DNA of 64,000 bases from Beroe forskalii. Its lineage: Eukaryota > Ctenophora > Nuda > Beroida > Beroidae. The notes beneath the pieces were generated by a model. The model was given only the letters and a program-made list of their open reading frames with translations. It was not told the origin of the DNA and did not search any database. Position 1 is the stretch's first letter, and each line of letters starts with the position of its first letter. Positions 55,497-64,000 of this stretch are shown piece after piece. The stretch is taken from NCBI GenBank assembly GCA_011033025.1, contig WFMF01000424.1, forward strand, positions 1 through 64,000, written 5' to 3'. Made by a program: the position numbers and the translations under genes.

Positions 55497-58029
55497 CGGT
55501 GCCGAGCAACTCCTAGTTTTAATTAAAATTTATTATTACCCATAATCATTCTCTGCCATACCCCTAGTTTTAATTGAAATTTATTATTACCCATTATCAT
55601 TCTCTGCCATACTCCTAGTTTCAATCGGAATATATTATAATCCATTATAATCCCCTACCATACCCCGAGTTTTAATCGGAATTTATAACCCTCAACTGTA
55701 CAGTTCACATCAAAGGGCTATCATGCTCCTTAATATTAGACCGTGTTCCATTCATAGTGATGCTAATAATAACCGGCCATGTGGCATCTTCTGTAATTAG
55801 GCTAGATCAGGGGCGTAGCCAGAATGGGGTCGGCGAGTTGCATTCAAAACCTGTTGAGTGTTGAATATTTTATTTTTCCTGGCTTCCATGGCACTAACAC
55901 TTGAAGTTATAGCACTAGCAATAGCTCTAGCACTAGCACAAGCACTAACAATAGCACTAGGATAATTGCATTACAAATAAAATTCGGCTATTATAGTTCG
56001 TAGTTAATGAAACTATAGGCATGATCGTTTGTGATAGTTTTAAATGAGGGCGATTAGTTTGAATTTGATGTGTCAATAATTTTGTGCAGATAGATATTAT
56101 TCTAGAAATGTTAAATGATCAATCAACAGTAGTGTGCCAGTATTGTACCGGTTTGACTCCAACGGGTGGCTTAAGAAAGGTGCACGAATTGATCATGGGT
56201 TAACGGCTATGGGGTTAGATATTTGTCATTTGATAATTTTATTGTTGTTTTCAATTTAATTGTTTGGTGTTTCAGATTCATTTTCATTCATTTCAGCCTT
56301 GACATCTTATGGCTTTATATACGGTAAATACACACTTGGGTGTGTAATTACCACATTAATTCCACGAGCTTGCGAGTGGAATTCATGCAATAAATGCACG
56401 AGCTTGCGAGTGCATTTATTGGAGTAATTATACGAGCTTGCGAGTGCAATTACGATGGTAATTTACACACCCAAGTGTGTATTTACTGTATTATTACCCT
56501 GCCATATACGCATCAATCAAAGTAGACGGTTTGAAACTTAGGTATTCGTACTCAATGTTTTATGAATAATGGGTACTCTATTTCATAATTGAAACAGGCA
56601 AGAATTTTGGACAAATTTGCCAGTGATTTGTAAAAGTCAGAATCACATCATCATCGAATCGGGGTCAATTCAGCGAATAAGTTCAAAAGTCCAAATGATA
56701 CAACCAGCGCCCAGCATTGATACATACTGTTAGTGTATGACGTAGTGTATGTATATGTATTTAACAATTTTTTTGATCTTTCATTGCCATAAACAAATGA
56801 ACCATGAAAGTTAAGTACTCAATCGAAAACAAAACAATTCACACCACAAACATTAATAACAACTGACTCGAGAGCTACAATCTTATGCGGTTCTCGTATA
56901 GAATCTGCCCTTAAAGAAAAACACGATCACATGTGAATGTAGTCAGCTAAATCTTTAGAGTGCATCAAAATGTATGTATGTACTCCTCAGTTGAACAATA
57001 AGTTTTGTGCCATAATCATTATCTTCATCCCGATCTATTATAAGTAACGAAGACTGACAGATAGAAATGACGGCGCACAGAAATAATGTAGTTGAATTTG
57101 ATAAAACGGAGCAATACACCCTATTGGCGCCACAAGTCTGCGTTATATCTCTAAGACTAGATTAATAAACATTGAAACACAGATGGAGTTATCAAGCCCG
57201 TCTGGGTGGCGCCATTTAGGTGTATACGATAGTGTTCCTTCTATCTATTTTATCTTTATCTTGTGTTGCCCTAAAATATCGTTTAGATATATCGTATTTT
57301 ATCTATTGTGCTCCTTATTTACTTTATCTTGTGCTACCGAATGTACCATTAAGAATATAACATATATCGTACCGAACATATTGTGCTCCTTATCGCTATT
57401 TTATCTTGTTTTACAGTATATATACGGTTAAGAATAAATTATATCGAATCGTTTTTATATGAAAAGTGCGATAACAGATATCATGGGAGCTTATTATTCT
57501 CCTATTTACATCCGCACAGAGATAGCAAATAGGTTAGAATCGTGCGAATGGCCGTTTCAGAAAATTGGTAGTAATTCAACAGTAGTAATTCAACAGCTGG
57601 GAATAGTAATTCAACACTTGAATAGTAATTCAACAGTTGAGGTATAGTAATTACACACTTGACAGTAATTCAACTGCTGGGTACGGTGATATTACATGAT
57701 TAATATTGCTCAAAAATTCGAAAAGTAATTACACTGCAGGGTAATAATGGGATTTATTGCATATTAAAACTCTAAAAGTTATTTTAATTTCCTACTTGTC
57801 TGTCAACTCACTGCATAAAACATAATACTTTTCTACTATTTCACTTGGCCCTTCCAAATGCACTTTTCAATTCAGGTCCTTATAGAGTTACAATAAGATC
57901 GGTTAAAAGTCGGGTAAAATTGTAGCCAGTTAAATTCAAAGTTAGATAATTAATTAAATGGACAATTAACCAACAGTTCCATCACGTAAGTTAATCCCTT
58001 GTAACGTTTCTACTTCCCGGGTAGGACCC
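55497..58029. other. intergenic region between UGGT and EIPR1
   Basis: Positions 55510-55700 hold three ~65-bp repeats (CCTAGTTTTAATTGAAATTT, then CATTATCATTCTCTGCCATAC), probably in the UGGT 3' UTR. 55905-55965 is an AGCACTAGCAATAG simple repeat. 57245-57430 has diverged repeats of TATTTTATCTT/TGTGCTCCTTAT; 57565-57740 has GTAATTCAACAG repeats. A cloverleaf element is listed separately. No other gene is supported. Confidence 0.55.
56318..56492. repeat. cloverleaf DNA element 4
   Basis: The outer stem (GGTAAATACACACTTGGGTG plus TGTAATTACCA, paired with TGGTAATTTACACACCC plus AAGTGTGTATTTACTGTA) encloses three hairpins: AATTCCAC/GTGGAATT (about 56358-56382), AATAAATGCAC/GTGCATTTATT (56389-56420) and GTAATTATAC/GTGCAATTAC (56424-56453). 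All three tips are GAGCTTGCGAG. Confidence 0.85.
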
Positions 58030-61000
58030 ATGGATAACCTGCTACCTCGGATACACGGCATTGAGCATCGCTGCAGGTCTCTCTGTGCTCTGGAGGGGGA
58101 ACCCGATACAGTCTCATTCCTGGTGGGAACCCAGTCAATGATGAACGATAACGTGGTGAGTTAGTGGGAACTGGGAGTGGATGGGAACTGGGAGTTGGTG
58201 GGAGCGGAAGGTGAGTGGGAACCCGATACAGTCTCATTACTGGTGGGAACCCAGTCAATGATGAACGATAACGTGGTGAGTTAGTGGGAACTGGGAGTTG
58301 GTGGGAGCGGAAGGTGAGTGGGAACCCGATACAGTCTCATTACTGGTGGGAACCCAGTCAATGATGAACGATAACGTGGTGAGTTAGTGGAATCTGGGAG
58401 TAAGTGGGAAGGTGAGTGGGAACCCGATACAGTCTCATTCCTGGTGGGAACCCAGTCAATGATGAACGATAACGTGGTGAGTTAGTGGGAACTGGGAGTA
58501 AGTGGGAATGTGAGTGGGAGTAGCTGGGAACGTGGACTTGTCAATGTAGTTCCCGGGCCAACTCATAATTATATGTATGTATGTGCGTACTGTGTAAAAT
58601 ACTGATTTTGAGCGCAGAAACAATTTTTTAAATTCAGCAACCCTGCAAATTATTTCCCTCCTTTTCATGGCACGAAATGTAAGCACTGAACCTACTTTCT
58701 GGCTAAACAATCAAAATTTAAAGCAGATAAATTGAAACAAGGTTATTTTGAGTTTCAGCGTCAAATAAGCACAAGACACTCTAAGAGAAATGTCAAATTA
58801 AATTATCTGTTGTCTTATTAAAGATTCAAGGCAGCACAGCTGTCCTTCACAAGTCACAAGTGAAAGTTCATTCGCCGGTAACTATTCCTTCGTCGGGGAA
58901 TGTTCATTCCCTGGGGAATGTTCATTCTCTGGTGAATGTTCAATCTCGGGTGATCGTTCATTTGTTGAAACGGGTTCTTCATCAAGAGAGGATATCTTGT
59001 TTGCTAAAATTATGACATTTTTTTCTGCTGCAGAAGTTGCAGAAGTTTCGTCTGCCTGAAAGGTACCGACCGTCGAAAACTCTCTTTCCAATCGACTGAG
59101 CTCATAAGTTCGAGCAGATTTGGTTGCTAAAGAAGAATCTCCAGTACGATGTGCTTCGTTTTGATAGCCGATTATTTGATTTTTCCACTTGCAAAGAGTG
59201 GGCCACAATAAACAGATAGCACAGAGCATGACTAGCACACAAAGAATCACGATGATAAGGAGGAGAAGACCGGCCAGCCGGAATTTGAATGATGATCCCA
59301 GTTTGACTTGCTCCCTGGCCTTGCCTTCAACGCATGGTTTGGGGTTCATGTGGACAGAACATGCCACTTCCTGGTCGGTGAGGCTGTGCTGTACAGCTCC
59401 TTTCAGGAAGTAGCCTTCCTTGCAACGGTATGTGAAAACCTCTCCTTCAATGAAGTACGGAACATTGTTCTCATTCAGGAGGTCCCCGTTAGGGATTATT
59501 AACTGCGCTAAAGGACATTTTAAACTTGGTAGTCCATGCTTCACAAAGCGAATGGGTGACAGTAGCTCACTGAAGTATCCATCGTCGCCAATGGTTGTGA
59601 AGACCATCCCGCTGTACCCAGAGGCATTGTCTCGAACTTCCATGGAATGTGTACAGTCATATTCTAAATCTTCTTTTAAAATGACGAATTCTCTTGATTC
59701 TTCTGATCTCGCTAAGTAGGCCACTGGATAATACTCTTCCTCTCCTGAATGCATCCTAAACGTCAGGCTCCATTTGGGGTTGTCGTTAAGAAATACCCGC
59801 ATCAAATTTCCTGTTTCTTCAACCCTCGTAAAAACCCAAGAGTTGGCGTTGGAGCATGGCTTCCAGCTCAAAGCGTAGGCCAAATAATCACTGAATTCAC
59901 TGTCCATCTTGGTACTGTTATTAACAGCCAGGCACTTAGCTCTGGAGCTGTGACCATCCCCCTGTTTGATCATGACAGCTGTACCCTGCATAGCCAGTAA
60001 TTGCTTCACGTTGAAACCCAGGCAATCCAAACAGTCGGAATACCCCATGGGCTGGTTCATGCTGTACTGAGCTGAAGGGTTCATCGTGAGCAGGGCCTCT
60101 CGGTAGAAAGTGCAGTTGGAGGTCAAAAAGTAAAAGGTGAAGATGTCGCACATCTTCGTCAGCCTGCAGTGGTACCAACATTGCCGGAACCCGGGGACTT
60201 TGAGGGAGAAGGAGGGCTTTGTGGACGGGATGAAGAACTGTTTCGTATCCAAGCAGGACGGGAACTTGAAGAGGAGGTACGGCTCGACCCCTGTCGGGGG
60301 CTTAGGTACTGCAGGCGGTACGGTGGTCTTTTGCAGTGAATTACTAGGCTCGTTTGGTCGGAGTGTCCATGTTCTTTGAGCTGTGGCCAGACTGAGATAA
60401 CTGCTCCATATCATCAGGTATTTCATCATGAAAAACTGTGAGGCTGTTGTGCGACAGGGAATCATGTTAAAAAGGCAAATGAACAGAGGGACCTTTGATT
60501 TTATAACTATCATTACAGGGCATAATGGGTTCTGTCATTCATGCATAAAAACATAAAATTTAGCTTTTATTTGAGCATGTTAAAAGTTTGGGGTGCATAT
60601 TATATTGATTGCATATATGCTACATGAATATGTACTTCTTGTTTGAACTTCAGGTTTTAAGTGGCTCAAAAGATTTGGCCCAAAAACATGTAAAAATTTA
60701 TAATGATTTAAGGAACTACAATACGTCTACGGGCCATACCGTCTCACTGATTTGCCTAAAATCTCACTGAGGCTTGCCACCCAAGTCCTTCTCTAACCAC
60801 CCAGGTTCACCCTCGAACCAAGGCCCAGGTTCTGAAATTTCCGAACGCCCCAGGTTTACCTCACCCACCCCAGGTTCACCTCTATCCAAATAAGGTTCAT
60901 GTACCACCCCAGGTTTTGTGAAATTCAGGTTCACCTCACCACCCCAGGTTCACCTCTAACCACCCCAGGTTTACCTCTAACCACCCCATGTTCTGTTGTG

Positions 61001-64000
61001 AAGATTTTCACTGATGTTAACCATTTAGGTTCCAAAAATAACAACCCAGGTTCATTAAAAATCTAATTTCACCTGTTCCCCAGGTTTACCTTCTATTTTA
61101 CCCCAGGTTCACCTGTAACCCCCAGGTTCACCTCTAACCACCCCAGGTTCACCTCTTTGGTTCACCTCTACCACCCCAGGTTCACCTCATACCCCAGGTT
61201 CACCTCTGACCACCCCAGTTCACCTCTAACCACCCCAGGTTCACCTCAACGACCCCAGGTTCACCTCGCCACCCCACGTTCACCTGTAAAAATCTTACCA
61301 CTCCAGGTTCACCTCTACCACCCCAGGTTCACCTCTACCTCCCCAGGTTCACCTTTAACCACCCCAAGTTCACCTCTTACCACCCCAGGTCCACCTCTTA
61401 CCACCCCAGGTTCACCTCTAACCACCTCAGGTTCACCTCTAACCACCCCAGGTTTACCTCTAACCACCCCAGGTTCACCTCTACCACCCCAGGTTCACCT
61501 GCCCCCCAGGTTCACCTGTATGAGGTTCACCCCTACGAGGAGGTTCACCTCTAACCACCCCAGGTTCACCTCTAACCACCCCAGGTTCACCTCTTACCAC
61601 CCCAGGTTCACCTCTAACCACCCCAGGTTCACCTCTAACCACCCCAGGTTCACCTCTAACCACCCCAGGTTCACCTCCACCCCAGGTTCACCTGCTAACC
61701 CCAGGTCTCCCCAGGTTCACCTCTCTAACCAGGTTCGCCTCTTACCACCCCCGGTTCACCTCTAACCACCCCAGGTTCACCTGTATGAGTTGGACGAGGA
61801 GGGTGGGGAGCTGAATGACACGGCCTACCCTCACCCAGCGGGGGAGGTGTGGCATGTCGCTTCCTCGCCTCATCACAGGGAACTCCTGGCTACCTGCCAC
61901 TCCCACGTCCATAACGAGGTAGGAGGACACGCTCAATCCAGGTTTTTGGTTACGTTGTGAGTTCAATTTGATTAAAGGGGAAACAAGGGGTATTTTCAAG
62001 AAGTCAATTGAATGTTGTATCCTCATTGCAGACTGAGGATTTAATTTGAATGATGCCTTTACACCTTGATCATCATGTTTTTTATCACTGCATTCCCCTT
62101 TGTCAGGTGAACCTGGTGACGGGTGCGACAGTTTGGAAGCTGGCTGGTTCCGCTGAAGAGCCGCAGTTGGAGAACGTAGGGGAGCTACTGAAGGAAGGGT
62201 CGACTGAGACGGTGAGCATGTTAAACTACATTTTGGGGTTAAACAATTTTCATATTCGTATCATTAATTCTCTCAGGCTTTATATAAGTGAACATGTGTT
62301 CAATTCACATTAGGAACCGAGGGATATGTCATAAAACTACCTTTAATTTTAAATGCAGTCTTGGTCCCTTTTGGATCATTTCATGGAGCCTCACTTCAGT
62401 ATTTCATTCCAAGATGACTAGATAGTTTGATGCATCACTCGGCTTCCCAGATACTCACATTATCTGCATTCTAAGAACCCTCCCTCAGATTCGCATGACG
62501 GACTGGGGCCCGGAGGGGTGCGAGGGGTCTATCTGCTCTCTGGGCGACTCCTCCCTGGTAAAGTGGGACATTGACAGCAACGTGAGGGAGCACAGCTCCT
62601 GCGAGCTGCCTAAGAGGAGTAACCCTGCCTCCCTAAGGTGGAACCCTCATTCTAATGGTAGGTTATGTCCTGATGCTATTCCTGAGATCCTGGGGTGAGA
62701 ACGAGACTTATTCCCAACCGCCGGGCTCCGACCCATCCCCTCCTAGAAGAAGGTAGACTTTACCACAAGTCGCATTGCAGGAAATACTTCCTTAAATCAA
62801 GACAATTTTACTTGAGATGGAATCATGAACACACCTGTCTGATTTTAATAACTTTATGAGGCTGAATGAGTGAATAAAAGGCTTGGAATTCATGGTTATT
62901 GGTAAAAATTCATACGCATTAATGAATATTCTGACAGGTAATCAAGTGGGTATAGCGTCAGATCAGCATATCCGACTACACGACCTTAGGACTATGAAGT
63001 GCACGACAGTAATTGACAACGCTCATACCCAGACCGCCAGAGATCTGGTATGTATATTCAGTCTACTGCAGAGTAAATGAGTGAGTTGTGCTCATATTCC
63101 AGTGTACAATATGAGTAATGGGAAATAAGAATCTTCTTAATTTCCATTTGATTGCTCGAATGATATCTACCTTGCTACGAAGTTTCTGGCTTTCTAATAA
63201 AGGATTGAAATGAAGGCGAATTGATCCATGCACTTGAGGAAGAATTTGATTTCCATTCCTCCAGGACTTCAACCCGAACAGACAGTACTTCCTTGCGACG
63301 TGTGGTGACGACTGCTCCACCAAGTTTTGGGATGCAAGAAACTGCACTCAACCGCTCCTTTCCTTCGCCAACCATTCACACTGGGTATGTGAGACGGTTG
63401 AATATCATGAAACCAGTACAGATTATTATATGCTTTTACAAATCTTAGAATATCCCTGGCACCCTCTTATTATTGACAGCACTCTAATTTGCACACCTCT
63501 TTCTACACCAAGAATTGACGCCACATTTGACTCCACATTTGACACCACATTTGACACCGCATTTGACACCACATTTGACACCACAGGTGTGGCGTGTCCG
63601 GTATAACCTGAGAGATCAGCTCCTGTTGACTGGAGGGAGTGATAGTAAGGTGGTCCTGCTCAACATCCCATCCCTAGCCAGTGACTCCATGTCTGAGCCT
63701 GAAGAGGGAGGGGACGAGGGGGAGGAGGCGAAGGTTACTGAGATGCAAAGAAAAACTTTTAGAAATAAAATGAAATCTGTTCTCTGTTAGGTTGATTTTA
63801 GCTTTGCTTCCCACAATGTTTTTAAGCACTGCTCCATTTTACTGATATATCGCTAATGCAATCATTACGATGTTTCAAACTGGACATTATGGTCATTGAT
63901 CAACTTCCCGCTTCTTTCCCAGGAGTCCCTGAGAGAAGGAGTTTTGGAGGAGTATGACAAGCACGAGGATTCAGTATACTCTGTGGCCTGGTCCACGGTG
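58030..64000 (+). CDS. EIPR1: EIPR1 (TSSC1), WD40 adaptor of EARP/GARP (partial, 3' end outside)
   Basis: Exons 58030-58155, 61775-61918, 62107-62211, 62489-62657, 62938-63047, 63265-63384, 63587-63733 and 63923 to the window edge, all in phase. The peptide follows vertebrate EIPR1: [15 protein letters not shown] and [17 protein letters not shown] (exon 1), [12 protein letters not shown] and [20 protein letters not shown] (exon 2), then WD repeats [60 protein letters not shown], an acidic loop ([12 protein letters not shown]) and [18 protein letters not shown]1 binds the EARP and GARP tethering complexes and supports endosomal recycling and dense-core-vesicle biogenesis. Both sides of intron 1 are expanded into repeats copied from the splice sites, and the intron houses an antisense gene. 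The last blade lies beyond 64000. Notably ARFGEF3, in the same window, is also a secretory-granule factor. Confidence 0.92.
58099..58530 (+). repeat. 4-copy repeat of the EIPR1 exon 1 end plus donor
   Basis: Units of about 100-120 bp begin at about 58099, 58219, 58321 and 58419. Each repeats the last ~57 coding bases of exon 1 (GAACCCGATACAGTCTCATT to AACGATAACGTG), the donor GTGAGT and TAGTGGGAACTGGGAG. A stop (TAG) follows each donor in frame, so only the first copy extends the protein. Confidence 0.92.
58882..60513 (-). CDS. type I membrane protein with PAN-like and sushi-like domains, intronless
   Basis: One 543-codon frame. The likely start is the inner methionine near 60429 or 60426, giving signal peptide [17 protein letters not shown]. 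Next comes a PAN/apple-like Cys pattern ([30 protein letters not shown]). A middle region with [20 protein letters not shown] and [12 protein letters not shown] resembles a ricin-type trefoil only loosely. A sushi/CCP-like module runs from [20 protein letters not shown] through [13 protein letters not shown] to EVACSV. A strong membrane helix [20 protein letters not shown] and a ~110-residue cytoplasmic tail end in four 7-residue EHSPENE repeats. It probably serves as a surface receptor or adhesion protein; the ligand is unknown. Lack of introns in an intron-rich neighbourhood suggests retroposition. It lies antisense within EIPR1 intron 1. Confidence 0.8.
   Translation of the reverse strand: MIVIKSKVPLFICLFNMIPCRTTASQFFMMKYLMIWSSYLSLATAQRTWTLRPNEPSNSLQKTTVPPAVPKPPTGVEPYLLFKFPSCLDTKQFFIPSTKPSFSLKVPGFRQCWYHCRLTKMCDIFTFYFLTSNCTFYREALLTMNPSAQYSMNQPMGYSDCLDCLGFNVKQLLAMQGTAVMIKQGDGHSSRAKCLAVNNSTKMDSEFSDYLAYALSWKPCSNANSWVFTRVEETGNLMRVFLNDNPKWSLTFRMHSGEEEYYPVAYLARSEESREFVILKEDLEYDCTHSMEVRDNASGYSGMVFTTIGDDGYFSELLSPIRFVKHGLPSLKCPLAQLIIPNGDLLNENNVPYFIEGEVFTYRCKEGYFLKGAVQHSLTDQEVACSVHMNPKPCVEGKAREQVKLGSSFKFRLAGLLLLIIVILCVLVMLCAICLLWPTLCKWKNQIIGYQNEAHRTGDSSLATKSARTYELSRLEREFSTVGTFQADETSATSAAEKNVIILANKISSLDEEPVSTNERSPEIEHSPENEHSPGNEHSPTKE
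60514..60770. promoter_or_regulatory. probable promoter side of the antisense membrane-protein gene
   Basis: Upstream of the minus-strand start the DNA is AT-rich with no TATA box I would commit to; nothing else is seen before the minisatellite begins. Confidence 0.2.
60775..61774 (+). repeat. ~1-kb minisatellite copied from the EIPR1 exon 2 acceptor
   Basis: About 45 units of 18-21 bp with consensus ACCACCCCAGGTTCACCTCTA run directly into the real acceptor ACCACCCCAG|GTTCACCTGTATG. Each unit therefore contains a CCCAG acceptor followed by the first exon codons (VHL). Most copies are closed by TAA two codons later. The array is tidier near the exon and ragged at its far end. Confidence 0.95.
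63505..63586 (+). repeat. 12-bp repeat abutting the EIPR1 exon 7 acceptor
   Basis: Six units of ACACCACATTTG lead straight into ACACCACAG|GTGTGGCG, so the intron end is replaced by a repeat that provides the acceptor. Confidence 0.85.

Noticed and set aside
57183-57431. 82-codon hydrophobic plus-strand frame
   Set aside because: Lies in a TATTTTATC/GTGCTCC repeat; hydrophobicity follows from T-richness.
61157-61765. 202-codon plus-strand frame rich in Pro, Ser and Thr
   Set aside because: It is the EIPR1 acceptor minisatellite read in one frame; the real exon starts at 61775 in another frame.
1-64000. Retrovirus, LTR-element, Polinton or toxin-gene remnants
   Set aside because: No reverse transcriptase, integrase, capsid, envelope or long terminal direct repeats were recognised.

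Overview
The window looks like nuclear DNA of an animal, most likely an early-branching or marine invertebrate; I cannot name the species. Evidence: long spliced genes with mostly GT-AG introns, the standard code, signal-peptide exons, and orthologues of three conserved animal proteins. No bacterial, plasmid, CRISPR or retrovirus/LTR-type signal was seen.

Layout, left to right. 1-4437 is a 41-bp satellite. 4993-11480 (minus strand) holds 15 exons encoding the N-terminal part of an ARFGEF3/BIG3-like protein; the rest must lie left of the window, so the satellite sits inside one of its introns or at an assembly edge. 13885-19230 (plus) is a small gene with a SAM-like domain. 19231-25863 has no gene I can support and is full of structured DNA elements. 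25864-55496 (plus) is a 29-exon gene for UDP-glucose:glycoprotein glucosyltransferase (UGGT), the ER glycoprotein-folding sensor, with a signal peptide and a C-terminal HSEL. 58030-64000 (plus) is EIPR1/TSSC1, a WD40 adaptor of the EARP/GARP membrane-trafficking complexes, running off the right edge.

Five further genes lie inside introns of these hosts, all on the opposite strand. In UGGT: two paralogous Cys-rich secreted proteins (30952-32005, apparently broken; 35739-37920), an intronless GLUT-type sugar transporter (46881-48485) and a secreted beta/gamma-crystallin-like protein (52266-54208). In EIPR1 intron 1: an intronless PAN/sushi-like type I membrane protein (58882-60513).

Two features stand out. 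First, about a dozen tandem repeats lie exactly on exon-intron junctions and include copies of the splice site and often of exon sequence (all three large genes plus one nested gene). The clearest is an 11-copy array at UGGT exon 27, in which five successive acceptors are in frame. Two UGGT introns are also bounded by 10-11 bp direct repeats, and one ARFGEF3 intron of about 58 nt consists almost wholly of a 10-bp repeat, which suggests intron birth by duplication. Second, four places carry a repeated DNA architecture: an outer inverted-repeat stem of about 40 bp enclosing three separate hairpins, a DNA cloverleaf. Many small terminal-inverted-repeat elements with visible target-site duplications fill the introns.
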